DNA of 64,000 nt from Streptomyces sp. L2. GTDB taxonomy: Bacteria; Actinomycetota; Actinomycetes; Streptomycetales; Streptomycetaceae. The stretch covers positions 868,001 to 932,000 of the forward strand of contig NZ_QBDT01000001.1 in NCBI RefSeq assembly GCF_004124325.1, written 5' to 3'. A model generated the notes under the pieces. It had not been told where the DNA came from, made no database searches, and saw nothing but the letters and a program-made list of their open reading frames with translations. A program made the position numbers and the translations under genes. Shown here one piece after another: positions 34,158 through 43,211 of this stretch (positions within the stretch are counted from its first letter, which is position 1; every line of letters begins with the position of its first letter).

Positions 34158-34183
34158 GGGCCTCGACCGTACGGTCGAGGCCC
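34158..34183. terminator. Palindromic hairpin terminator after the hydrolase gene
   Basis: Perfect 26-bp palindrome (arms GGGCCTCGACCGT and ACGGTCGAGGCCC), able to form a stem of about 11 bp with a 4-nt loop, preceded by AAA. No T-tract follows. Confidence 0.8.
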
Positions 34184-34339
34184 TGGCCATCATGTCCAGC
34201 ACTTGTGGGACGTTCACGAGATCCTTTGACCAGCCACAACAGGGCTAATTGATGTTGAGGTTCCCGCGAGTCGCAAGATCACCCCCCGAGAGTATGCACA
34301 TGCAAGTTATTGTTGGGATGCATATACGCCCCGGAGGTA

Positions 34340-34560
34340 GTACCGTCGCACTCCTACCCGACCTCGCCGCCAGCCTGAACGACCTCTCCAAGTGGCTGGG
34401 AGCGCTGGAGCGGAACGAGGAGGGCCTGGCTGCGGTCGAGGAAGCCGACGCGCTGAGGGCTACCGCTGAACTCCACCTGACCGCCGACCGTCCGGAACAT
34501 GCCGCGGAAGCGGCAGCCACTGCTTTGGACCTGTACGCCAGCGACAATCTCAACCGCGCG
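34340..34560 (+). pseudogene. Remnant of a TPR-repeat gene
   Basis: A short open stretch encodes LLPDLAASLNDLSKWLGALERNEEGLAAVEEA followed by a second helical unit (PEHAAEAAATALDLYA). The first part is close to the tetratricopeptide unit L-P-D-L-A-x-S-L-N-N-L found many times over in large streptomycete TPR/NB-ARC proteins. Only about one and a half repeats remain, with no start site or domain around them, so this is probably debris of a larger deleted gene. It lies at the left border of the accessory region. The rest of 34184-34715 shows nothing recognisable. Confidence 0.55.
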
Positions 34561-34715
34561 CCCTCTCACCGTCCTCCAGGGCGCTGATGGTAGCGTCGAC
34601 AGACCGTCATCCGAAGCGAGACTGCCTCCCGGTCCGCGCGAGTGCATGACACGCCGCCGTGCAGTGCCGGACGAGTCGGCCCGCACCGGTAGGGGAACTG
34701 ACCAGGGGGAGCAAC

Positions 34716-35414
34716 GTGGAGGAGCAGGACATCAAGGCGGTCGTCTTGGCCGCCAAGCGGCTGGACATCGTCCGGTGCGGACCGGAGTCCGGGCTGAAGC
34801 GGTGGGCTCATCTGTCGCTGTGTGTGCTCGACGCGGTCTTCTCGATCAACGCCCATTACTCAGGCGTCGTGAACGTTTGCCGCAGATACGCCGATCATAT
34901 GAGACTTGAGCAACGGCTGTACCCGCGCGGCACCGAGCACCCCGGTGGGGAGGAGCCGCTGTCCCGGTTCGTGGAGTGTGCTGCGGACATGCCCGCCCTG
35001 ACCGCCGTCCTCAACAACTGTGGACGCACGTCTCCGAGGGGCGGCATCCTCAAGGCCGAGGCGGCCGTGGACTATGCGCGCATCCTCGTGGGCCATGGCG
35101 TGGATCTCCTCATCGACGTTGATGCACTGCTGGCCGACGACAATCGCCTCGCCAGGGTGGAGAAGGCGCTGGCCCAGGTGCCGGGCCATGGCGCCCACGG
35201 GGTCCGGCTCAGCTACCTGTGGATGCTTGCCGGCGACGACACAGGCATCAAGCCGGACCGTATGGTTCTGAACTGGCTGGCCCACGTTCTGAAGCGTCCT
35301 ATGGGCGTGTCTGAGGGCCGCACACTGCTGACTGCTGCAGCGCAGATCATCGGCTGCACTCCCTGGGAACTGGATCATGCCATCTGGCTCTACCAGCGCA
35401 GCACGGGCAAGTAA
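34716..35414 (+). CDS. HhH-GPD-fold-like protein, function unknown
   Basis: 232 aa, soluble. The pattern LSLCVLDAVFSINAHYSGVVNVCRRYADH, GHGAHGVRLSYLWMLAGDDTGIKPDRMVLNWL and LLTAAAQIIGCTPWELDHAIW resembles the helical core of HhH-GPD base-excision glycosylases, including the hairpin region and the KPDRM-type segment. I do not see the catalytic Lys of endonuclease III or a clear iron-sulfur cysteine set, so DNA binding without glycosylase activity is possible. GTG 34716 follows GGGGGAG at good spacing; the upstream extension is rejected. It is convergent with the minus-strand GTPase gene (122-bp gap without other features) and could be an independent gene or belong to the island. Confidence 0.55.
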   Translation: MEEQDIKAVVLAAKRLDIVRCGPESGLKRWAHLSLCVLDAVFSINAHYSGVVNVCRRYADHMRLEQRLYPRGTEHPGGEEPLSRFVECAADMPALTAVLNNCGRTSPRGGILKAEAAVDYARILVGHGVDLLIDVDALLADDNRLARVEKALAQVPGHGAHGVRLSYLWMLAGDDTGIKPDRMVLNWLAHVLKRPMGVSEGRTLLTAAAQIIGCTPWELDHAIWLYQRSTGK

Positions 35415-35536
35415 TTCACTTCATGGAGCGGCGGAGGTCCGACGGGGAGGAGCATCCCGCGTGGCCGCACCCCCGCTGACTACGAAGACCCGCTGATGAC
35501 CTGTTCCTCGAAGTCGGCCCACAGTGGCCCGACTCG

Positions 35537-37150
35537 CTATGCCTCTGTCTCGAGCAGCAGCACGGTACCCGCTCGAAAGAGACTCTCGCCTTCCACCAAA
35601 GCCTCTTGCAGTTGCTCGACGAGTTGGCGCAGGCGCGCGTCGAGATCGACCTGGTCTCTCGTCTCCGCGACGATCGCTTCACGCACGTCGTCGACGAACG
35701 GCTGCCAGGTGTAACGAGCGCGCTGCGTGCACTCAGTGACGACCTGCTGTCGCTTCTCGGCCGCCGCCTTGTCATGGTTCTGGCGCGCGCGCTCCGTTCC
35801 CTGCTCATCGACGACTTTCGCCAGGTAGACGGCGAGGGGAAGCGCGGCTTCCGCGATGCCGATGGGCCGCGCCAGGTCCCGAGCCGCCTTCGCCGAACCG
35901 GCCTTCCCGCTGGCGATCTGCCCAGGTGTGTTGTTCGCGGCCTTCAACATACCGATCAACATGGTCCCGACCGTCTCGACATGTTCTGCGACACCGCCGG
36001 GCCCCGCCGGGGTCGTGTAGGCATCCTCCCCGGACCCGAGTGTGGCGACCAGCGAAGCAAAGCCTGCCCAGGAGGGTCGGGCGCGCTCTCGCTCCTTGGT
36101 CTTGCGGATTGATTGCTGCAACCGTTGGAGGCGGACCTCGTGCTTGGTGAACCACTCGTCGAGCGTGCGCTGAATCTCGGCCTGAAGTTCGTTGGCGCCG
36201 GAACTCGGCTCCCACGACCGCCGCATCACCTCTTCGACGAGACCGTCGAGGCTGGCTTGGGCGGCTCGATCGAGAGTGTCGAGTTCTCTCTCCCATACGT
36301 CGCGGCGAGCGACGCCACTGGCAGCTACTTCGGCGCGTGCCGTGTAGTCCGACAGTTGCCTCCGAAGTTCGGTCACGGTTTCGTCCAGGACCGCTGTCCA
36401 GTACCGTTGCTCGGCCCTATGTCGCCATCCGGGCAGTGCCGAAGGGGACACCGCCTCGAAAGCATCCGCAAGGTCCCTCATGCCGTCCCAGCCACGGAAG
36501 TCATCCCAGGTCTCTCGGCTGAGATGTGTATCCGGCCCTGCCGTCTGGAACGGGTCCTGCGAGACAACGAATACCGGTACCCTGTCGTCCAATTCGAACA
36601 GTTCTCGCAACTCGCGAACCTTGCGATCACTCAGTTCCCTGTACTCCGCAAGGTCGTACTCTGGGTCCACACCTGCCTCGTCGAACCGCGAGATGACGAA
36701 CCACATCGTCCCTACCGGCCATCCCTGCGTGAACAGTTTCTGAAGCACGTCACGTTCGGCAGTCGCCAACTGAGGAGTCAGTACCGCAATGCCGACGTCC
36801 GTTAGTCCGACCGCCGCCATCGCTCGGCGCGAATTGCTCTGTGCACGAATGTCGGACGCACCGATCGCGAATCCGGGAGTGTCGCGAATTATGCACCCAC
36901 CGACCTCGGCGTCGTTGACCTCGAAGGTTTCATGGCGTGCGCTGATCGTGAGCCAGCCGGGAACATCGCCGCCCGAATCGACGAGCAGCCGGCGGAGCAG
37001 GGAACTCTTGCCGGTGTCGTAGGAACCGAAGAGGGTCACGACCGGTCTGTCCAACTTCTCGAACGCGTCCCAGCCGTCGACGTACCGCCCGACCAACGAT
37101 CCGCCTGGAAGTCGCCCCAGCCAGTCCCGCACTGCATCGATGTAGACCAT
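35537..37150 (-). CDS. Dynamin-like GTPase (single GTPase domain)
   Basis: 537 aa. N-terminal GTPase domain: P-loop GSYDTGKSS (42-50), DTPG switch II (90-93), SRFDE (154-158) in place of NKxD. The rest is long helical segments (about 265-535) typical of the stalk of bacterial dynamin-like proteins, with a moderately hydrophobic stretch near 350-440 that may touch membrane. ATG 37150 lies 2 bp after the TAA of the two-GTPase gene, so the pair is certainly co-transcribed. Bacterial dynamins work as pairs that remodel membranes, and paired members such as IniA/IniC or DynA/DynB suggest these two assemble together. Codon use is less GC-rich than in the flanking core genes. Confidence 0.82.
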   Translation of the reverse strand: MVYIDAVRDWLGRLPGGSLVGRYVDGWDAFEKLDRPVVTLFGSYDTGKSSLLRRLLVDSGGDVPGWLTISARHETFEVNDAEVGGCIIRDTPGFAIGASDIRAQSNSRRAMAAVGLTDVGIAVLTPQLATAERDVLQKLFTQGWPVGTMWFVISRFDEAGVDPEYDLAEYRELSDRKVRELRELFELDDRVPVFVVSQDPFQTAGPDTHLSRETWDDFRGWDGMRDLADAFEAVSPSALPGWRHRAEQRYWTAVLDETVTELRRQLSDYTARAEVAASGVARRDVWERELDTLDRAAQASLDGLVEEVMRRSWEPSSGANELQAEIQRTLDEWFTKHEVRLQRLQQSIRKTKERERARPSWAGFASLVATLGSGEDAYTTPAGPGGVAEHVETVGTMLIGMLKAANNTPGQIASGKAGSAKAARDLARPIGIAEAALPLAVYLAKVVDEQGTERARQNHDKAAAEKRQQVVTECTQRARYTWQPFVDDVREAIVAETRDQVDLDARLRQLVEQLQEALVEGESLFRAGTVLLLETEA

Positions 37151-37152
37151 TG

Positions 37153-40100
37153 TTACTCGTTTCTCCCCGTTGTTCCGATCAATTCGTCCGCGGTCGCGAT
37201 CAAGGTCTCGACCACCTCGGCCCGCACTTTCGCCGAGTCCATCCGTTCCCTGATCGACGATTCGAGATCGAGGTGCTCGTCGAGCAATGTCTCGAGCTCC
37301 CTAGTCCGCTGTTCGAGGTATCCGACGGGACCTTCTCCGTGCCCACCATGCACGATCTCTTCGACGATCCCGGAAGCCGCTTCGTCGATCAACTTCAACG
37401 CCGCCTCCTGCTGGTTCTTGTATTGCCCAGCCTTTTGAATGTCATTAGCCATCGTAAAGGTATCCACCGCGGCAGCTATGACCCCGAGAATGACCCCGGC
37501 CTTGGCAACCTTGGCGCCGCCCTTCACCGCACCCCACGGCTTGAACTTGTGGCCAAACTGCTTGCCGATCACGTAGACCGCGTTCCGATTTCCAAGGGCT
37601 TTCGCAAGCCGCGCTGCGGCTCCTGCGACGTTGCCGGCGCCCTCGGTCAGATCCTCGTACCAGGCGTTTCCCTGCGCCTTGAATTCTGCCGCGAACTCGA
37701 GTTTCACCTGGAACTCAGCAGCGCGCATCTCGCGTACGATTGCTGATATATGGTCGCTGTACCACTCGTCCAGTTTGCGTGCCGCGTCGGCAAGGTACCG
37801 TTCAAGATCAGCTTCGAACTGCGGGGCCTTCCACCAGGAGTCGACGAGGTTCTCCAGCTTCTGGCCGTCCTTCCGATAGAGTTTCGCGACTGCGGATTTC
37901 GTCGCTACCAAGTGGCGGTCAACCATAAGGCGGGCGTCTTCTCGCAGTGAACCTTTGAGGACCACGGCGTCGTTCACGGCCGCCCGGAGGGTAGCGATCA
38001 CCGGTTCCGAGAGACGCAAGTCTTTCGTGCCGTCGACCTGTACCTGGTGAAGTGTGTGCTGGTGGCGCTTGAGAGCGGTGACCGCCGCATCGAAGGCGGC
38101 CGACGACGCTGCAGCGGACAGCTGCTCGTCGGAGAGTCCTGATATGGCGCTCGTCAACGCGGCCACGCCGTCCCATAGCCGATTCTCGTCGAAATCACCG
38201 GGTTTTGCCGTTGCATCGCCTCCCACCAAGCCGAACGGATCGCCGGACAAGCAGTGGATCCTATCGATCTCGACTTTGATGGAACGAGCGGCGAAAGCTG
38301 TATGCAGTTCTTCGCATTTGCGGTCCTGCAGGTTGAGAAATGCCCCGGGTGCAGTCAGCGGATCCACGCCCAGTTCGTCGCACCGATTGACGAGGAACAC
38401 CATCCGCCCTCCTTTTGCGGCAATCATCTCCGAGCCGCGCGAGAGCTCTTCCAGTATCGAGGTATTGCCGACCAGTAGATTAATGTGGACGACGACGAAC
38501 ACGAGAGCAGCCTCGGCGATCGCCTCAAGTGCGGCGGAGTCGTGCTGGTCATGTCCACTCTGCAAGCCCGGTGTGTCCACGAAATCAAACCGGGGCAACT
38601 GGTAGCGGATCGCGGCTGCGGTCGCGGGCAACGCCCGGATGTCGAACGCTGCGTGCGGTTGCTGGCCGCCTTCCACCATGATCCGACGGATCAACGACGA
38701 CTTTCCCGAGTTGTAGTCACCGAGAACGGCAAGAGCTGGCCTTGCCCCGTCGACGCGCCAGAAGGTTCGTGCGATATCGAACAGCGCCGGGTCGCGTCGG
38801 GCCGCGTCCTCGAGGTCGTCTCGCCACGAATGAATGTTTGCCGTCGACGGTGCGCTCCACGCCGCAGCCATCGCGCGCATCAGCCGGCTACGGTCCTCCT
38901 CCCGGCGACTCGAGTACGCCTCGTAAACAGCATGGTCGATCTGCGCCGGCTGGCGGTCGACGCCAGACTCGAGCCAGTCCTCGCCCAACAAGGCCCGGGT
39001 CACCTCGGCCGGGGATCCCCCCATCCGACGCTGCGCCCGCAGCAGGACGTCGGTCACAGCGGGTGCGGGTTTGATCGAACCGGCGTAGGTCTGCAGGCTG
39101 TCGACCAACCGCCCGATCCGGCTGCGCGCCATGCGAAACTCGATCGCAGCGCGGAGCCAATCACCGGCCGCTGGAGCGAACAACCTCCACGCCGCTTCCC
39201 GGCTCTCGCGGACGAGGGCATCCTCGTAATCGACGAAGGTCTGATCCACAGCGCGATGGCAGTCTGCAATTGCCTGAGCCTTCGCTTCTCGAGCTCGTTC
39301 CGACTCCTGCCGGCTCATCTTCTTGCCGAAATGCTGCTGGAGCTGTCCTGCGATCCCGACACCCGCGACAGCCACGCCCAGTACCCAACCCGCGGGGTTC
39401 CAAAAGAGGGCCAGCGCAGGTCCCGCAAGGGCGACCGCGATGCCCGCCCCCCTGACGACATCACCCGCCACACCGCCGCCCTCGTCGCCGAGGATCATCG
39501 CGGCGTGCGATACCGCCGTCCCGTTGTCGAGGGACTTATGGTCCACCGCGACTTCAAGCTCACGCTGCAGGAACGCCCGGTAATCCGCCCAGACGGCTTC
39601 CGCCGCAGCGGAAATGGCACCTTGATCGAACACAGCCTTCGTGAACGTCGACTCGTCGATCGCTGTGTGCTCGTCGAATGCCCTCCGGATCAGATCATCC
39701 GCGTTGGCCTTCGCCTGTCGGCGGCATCCCGCAAGGTGCGAGGCAGCGAGGTGCCGGACGAAGCGGTCCAATGCCCCTTTGGTCGGCAACGTGTACGGGC
39801 GGTTCCGCGCCCGCTCGGACATGTCGACCAGATCCGCGCTGAGAGCCGCATCGTGCAGCCACTCGGCACGTTCAGCGTCTTCCGGATAGCCCAACACGGC
39901 GAACAGCGACTCGACCCCGCGTTCGAGGGACTCCGCCTCCTGCTCGATCTCGACCGCCAGGTCCTCGAGTTCGCCGACCCCTCGGCGGCACCGTGATCGG
40001 ACGTCCTCGCGCAGCGCGGTCAACCGGAGATCGGCGCTGCCTTCCGCAATCGAGGTGACTATCAGGCGCTCCAGCGTCCCGAAGTTCGACCAACGATCGT

Positions 40101-40953
40101 GGTAGTCCGTCCCGAATTCCTCGCGTTCAAGGTGGAAGGCTTCCGAGGCTGGGCCACGGAAGGGAGTCGTGGCGCGCGCCAACAAGGCCCGTCGGCTGTG
40201 GATCGCGACGACCGGGGTGTCGGGCAATCCGATCTGTACAAGCTGGGTCCGGATGTTGTCGGCGTGCTGGCGAACCGATCCGGACAGATTCCTGCGGCCA
40301 GCCTCGGGAACTTTCGCGGGGTGGCGCCAACGCGAGTTGCGGACGTTGAGGACAGCCACCACCGGCTTTCCGTGGTCGCGGATCCAGGCGGCGATCTTCT
40401 CGAACTCCATCTCCTGCTGAGATTGGTTGTCGAAGCACAGAAGCACGATGTCGGCGATCTCGACTGCCTCACGGGCTTTGGCCTCGAGATCGTCCCGGCT
40501 CTCGGTCCGTCCCCAGCCGTTAATCCCGGGTGTGTCGAACAGCCGGCAATCCCGCCACTCGATTGGACGCACCTCGGTGGTCCAATCGCTGACACCCGGT
40601 GAAACATACTCCCCGTCGAGCTGGCCGAACGCCGACAGCAGGGTGCTCTTTCCGACGCCGGTGCGTCCGAAGAACGCGATGTTGAACGACCCGAGTGACT
40701 CACGCTCACGATCGAGATGACGTCGCAGTTCCCCCGGGAACCCACGAGTGAATCTGTCCAGTCGGGTGATCAAGTCAGACGAGGACGGTGCGACGCGTTG
40801 CCCTTGCGTAAATGCGCCGATCAGGTCGTCCGTTATGTCATCCAGGTGCGTCAGTTCCGCGTGTCCCTGCTCGACGGCCGATCGAACGGCCTCCTCGAGC
40901 GACACCACCTCTGTCGTCAACTCGTCATCGCTTTCTGCTGGCAGACCGGTCAC
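37153..40953 (-). CDS. Tandem dynamin-like protein with two GTPase domains
   Basis: 1266 aa from GTG 40953; the start is uncertain and an open frame runs to 41070. GTPase 1: GRTGVGKST (96-104), DTPG (140-143), with LNVRNSRW where NKxD should be. A helical stalk follows, then two hydrophobic segments (GIAVALAGPALALFW, GVAVAGVGIAG, about 498-530) that could insert in membrane. GTPase 2: GDYNSGKSS (about 745), VDTPG (about 792), NRCDE (about 854), then a second stalk with a short hydrophobic patch (AGVILGVIAAAVDTF) near the C-terminus. Two GTPase-stalk units in one chain are rare and recall DynA-type fusions. It is followed at 2 bp by a third GTPase. Confidence 0.82.
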   Translation of the reverse strand: MTGLPAESDDELTTEVVSLEEAVRSAVEQGHAELTHLDDITDDLIGAFTQGQRVAPSSSDLITRLDRFTRGFPGELRRHLDRERESLGSFNIAFFGRTGVGKSTLLSAFGQLDGEYVSPGVSDWTTEVRPIEWRDCRLFDTPGINGWGRTESRDDLEAKAREAVEIADIVLLCFDNQSQQEMEFEKIAAWIRDHGKPVVAVLNVRNSRWRHPAKVPEAGRRNLSGSVRQHADNIRTQLVQIGLPDTPVVAIHSRRALLARATTPFRGPASEAFHLEREEFGTDYHDRWSNFGTLERLIVTSIAEGSADLRLTALREDVRSRCRRGVGELEDLAVEIEQEAESLERGVESLFAVLGYPEDAERAEWLHDAALSADLVDMSERARNRPYTLPTKGALDRFVRHLAASHLAGCRRQAKANADDLIRRAFDEHTAIDESTFTKAVFDQGAISAAAEAVWADYRAFLQRELEVAVDHKSLDNGTAVSHAAMILGDEGGGVAGDVVRGAGIAVALAGPALALFWNPAGWVLGVAVAGVGIAGQLQQHFGKKMSRQESERAREAKAQAIADCHRAVDQTFVDYEDALVRESREAAWRLFAPAAGDWLRAAIEFRMARSRIGRLVDSLQTYAGSIKPAPAVTDVLLRAQRRMGGSPAEVTRALLGEDWLESGVDRQPAQIDHAVYEAYSSRREEDRSRLMRAMAAAWSAPSTANIHSWRDDLEDAARRDPALFDIARTFWRVDGARPALAVLGDYNSGKSSLIRRIMVEGGQQPHAAFDIRALPATAAAIRYQLPRFDFVDTPGLQSGHDQHDSAALEAIAEAALVFVVVHINLLVGNTSILEELSRGSEMIAAKGGRMVFLVNRCDELGVDPLTAPGAFLNLQDRKCEELHTAFAARSIKVEIDRIHCLSGDPFGLVGGDATAKPGDFDENRLWDGVAALTSAISGLSDEQLSAAASSAAFDAAVTALKRHQHTLHQVQVDGTKDLRLSEPVIATLRAAVNDAVVLKGSLREDARLMVDRHLVATKSAVAKLYRKDGQKLENLVDSWWKAPQFEADLERYLADAARKLDEWYSDHISAIVREMRAAEFQVKLEFAAEFKAQGNAWYEDLTEGAGNVAGAAARLAKALGNRNAVYVIGKQFGHKFKPWGAVKGGAKVAKAGVILGVIAAAVDTFTMANDIQKAGQYKNQQEAALKLIDEAASGIVEEIVHGGHGEGPVGYLEQRTRELETLLDEHLDLESSIRERMDSAKVRAEVVETLIATADELIGTTGRNE

Positions 40954-41087
40954 GACGCGACGGTGATGCTCGTCGAGCTGTCCAGGGCCTGGCGGGCGAC
41001 CTTCCGGAAAAGCCGGCCCGCTGACCCGCTGGCCGGGCCATGAGCAGCGGGTCCGGGCTGAACTCGGCACCGCTGGTCACTTCACGC

Positions 41088-41123
41088 CCTGGGGATCGAC
41101 CCACTTGTGGGTCGATCCCCAGG
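41088..41123. terminator. 17-bp perfect hairpin inside the minus-strand gene array
   Basis: Perfect 17-bp stem (CCTGGGGATCGACCCAC at 41088-41104 with its complement at 41107-41123) and a 2-nt loop. It lies 6 bp past the stop of the Hsp70-NYN gene and before the two-GTPase gene on the same strand. It may end the upstream transcript or act as a processing or attenuation site, which would make the GTPases a separately tuned unit. Confidence 0.8.
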
Positions 41124-41129
41124 AGGCAT

Positions 41130-43211
41130 TTACCCCTTGTAGCGCGCACCACTGTTGAGCGGTGGCACCCGTGAGCTGAAGACCCAGACCCCTTGGGACA
41201 AGGTCGCGCCGAGCATTCGCCCAGGCGTCCGTAGCCAGGGGTTGGCGGCCTGGAGCGGCGCGAAGTTGTCGTTCGAGACGATCACCCCGTCGACGGCGTT
41301 GGCGATGTCGACGACGAGTGCGTCTCCGCGCCCCTCGGTGCCGGCCGGCGGCTGCACGACCCGGCGGGCGTCGATCGCCGCCTGTACAGCCCCTCGCTCC
41401 TCGGCGTTCACGTCGTGGCGCAGCGTCGCGTCGATGACGACATGAATGTCCCTGTTCGGGTAGCGGCGCTGCAGAGCGGCGACGCCCTCTTCCAGGACGG
41501 TGAAACGGGGTCGGCCGCCGGCGGCCCGGCTGGCGCTGGAGACCCAGGCGAGATTGGAACCGTCGACCACCAGCGGGCGATTGTCCACTGTGGCCGCGAG
41601 CCGGGCCAGTGCCGCCGGGGACGCCTTGCCAGGTTTCGAGCCCACTGTCTCGGAGGGGACGACAGGCTCGGTCCGGTGCGGGTGTGTGGGCAGGGGAGCA
41701 GTGCGCTGGGACGTCCCGCTAAGGGACATCAGGTGGGTCAGCTCCTTCTCGACCTCCGGCGACGCCCCCGTAGTGCCGAAGGTCGACACCGGTTCGTTGA
41801 GGACGATCTCGCCGGTCTTGACGAGCGTCGCCTTCACTTCGAGCAGTCCTTCCTTCGTGTAGGTGTAGTCGAGCTCGAAGGTTCCGTCCTGCGCCGAACA
41901 ACGCCTTTTGTACTCGAGCGTAAGGACGGTGAGCCGAACGTTGTCCGGGTGGTCGACCGGCTTATCCGGGTCGCCTTCCCATACCTCCACCTGGAGAGAG
42001 GCCAAGTTGTCCTTGGTCGGTGTGTAGGACTTCTTGCGGATCTGCGGCAACGGCTGATTCCGCGGGATGATCATGCTGAAACTGCGCCTGCCACCGGGGT
42101 GGGTCGTCACTGTCCCCAGTGCATGGGAGTTGACCACCTGAATGATGCTGTCGAGCTCGCCGTTAAGAGAAGCGGCGGCGATTGCGGCGCCCTCCGCCAC
42201 GGCCGTCATAGGATTGCACAGGTCGGCTCCGACCGGCACGCATCCCAGGGCTTCGGAGACCGCCGCGCGTACCGCTGGAATCTGGCTGCTGCCACCGATC
42301 ATCAGCACAGCGGTCAGTTCGCTCGGATCCATGCGGAGGTCTTCCAGACAGGCCTCGACGGGGTCCAGGGCGCGGGAGATGAGATCCTGGATCTCCTCGG
42401 AAAACTCTTCCTGGGTGATTTCCACGCGGAGGCCATCCGGCGTGATGACAGGGACGCTGCTCTGCTGTGACAGGAGGATCTTCGAGCGTTCGATGTCGAG
42501 CCCGAACTGTCGCTGCTCGGAAGGCGTCCACTGACGGCGCTGTGGTGCTCTTTCCAGGACGAGGCGCTTCAGACGCTCGTCGATCTCGAGTCCGCCGAGG
42601 CGGTTCACTCCCCGGGATGCCTTCTCGTCGAAGAAGCCGTCGTCGTGGAGCAGGATGGTGGAGTCCATGGTCCCACCACCCCAGTCGAAGACTAGGAACT
42701 CCCCGGTCTCCTCCAGGGCGTGGGCGTACGCGATTGCTGCTGCCGTCGGCTCGTTGAGCAGGGCCTGCACGCTGATGCCCGCGACTTTGGCCGCCTCGCG
42801 GGTCCGGTAGCGCGCCGCGCCCGTCGCGTTGGCCGGCACAGTGACCACAGCGTTGGCGATGTCGGTGGCCGCTTCCTCCTCCGCCACCCTGGCCATGGTG
42901 CGGAACACTCCGGCGGCAGCCGTCGTTGCCGCGAAGCGCCGGTTCCCGATCGTGACCAGCTGCTCGTCACGGAGCATGCGCTTGCAGGCTTCCACAGCGC
43001 TCTCCGAACGGAGCTTGGCCTCCCAGCCGAACAGCGTGCCGGCGCGCAGGGAACTGGTGCCCACCACGGAGGGGAAGAGACACTCGAAGCCAGGACGTCG
43101 CCAGTCCGCGTCGAGTCCGTAGCCGCCGAGCTCAAGCACTTCCACGTATTCGCCGTTCCACTGAGCGGCTACGGAATTGGTCGTTCCGAAATCGATGCCC
43201 GTCGCAGTCAC
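41130..43211 (-). CDS. Hsp70-like ATPase fused to an NYN/Zc3h12a-type ribonuclease domain
   Basis: 693 aa, GTG start overlapping the upstream stop (GTGA). Residues 1-390 form an Hsp70 actin-fold ATPase: GIDFGTTNSVAAQW, VVTVPANATGAARYRTREAAKVAGI, LNEPTAAAIAYA, FDWGGGTMDSTIL and MIGGSSQIPAVRAAV. A divergent beta-type region follows (about 390-500). After a linker, residues about 535-693 match the NYN/Zc3h12a ribonuclease pattern: PLVVDGSNLAW, HVVIDATLRHD, PPAGTEGRGDALVVDIA, DGVIVSNDNFAP, PWLRTPGRMLGA and GVWVFSSR. The acidic residues expected for metal-dependent RNA cleavage are retained. A chaperone-controlled RNase is inferred. The same strand carries a CxxC protein upstream and, past a hairpin, two dynamin-like GTPases. 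Confidence 0.85.
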   Translation of the reverse strand: MTATGIDFGTTNSVAAQWNGEYVEVLELGGYGLDADWRRPGFECLFPSVVGTSSLRAGTLFGWEAKLRSESAVEACKRMLRDEQLVTIGNRRFAATTAAAGVFRTMARVAEEEAATDIANAVVTVPANATGAARYRTREAAKVAGISVQALLNEPTAAAIAYAHALEETGEFLVFDWGGGTMDSTILLHDDGFFDEKASRGVNRLGGLEIDERLKRLVLERAPQRRQWTPSEQRQFGLDIERSKILLSQQSSVPVITPDGLRVEITQEEFSEEIQDLISRALDPVEACLEDLRMDPSELTAVLMIGGSSQIPAVRAAVSEALGCVPVGADLCNPMTAVAEGAAIAAASLNGELDSIIQVVNSHALGTVTTHPGGRRSFSMIIPRNQPLPQIRKKSYTPTKDNLASLQVEVWEGDPDKPVDHPDNVRLTVLTLEYKRRCSAQDGTFELDYTYTKEGLLEVKATLVKTGEIVLNEPVSTFGTTGASPEVEKELTHLMSLSGTSQRTAPLPTHPHRTEPVVPSETVGSKPGKASPAALARLAATVDNRPLVVDGSNLAWVSSASRAAGGRPRFTVLEEGVAALQRRYPNRDIHVVIDATLRHDVNAEERGAVQAAIDARRVVQPPAGTEGRGDALVVDIANAVDGVIVSNDNFAPLQAANPWLRTPGRMLGATLSQGVWVFSSRVPPLNSGARYKG

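Noticed and set aside
31076..34252. 1058-codon plus-strand open frame across the Ldt, TetR and hydrolase genes
   Set aside because: It crosses three well-supported genes and an operator region; a shadow of GC bias.
35537..41070. Equating the GTPase pair with mycobacterial IniA/IniC
   Set aside because: The first protein has two GTPase units and the context (CoiA-like, Hsp70-NYN) differs; only general dynamin similarity can be supported.
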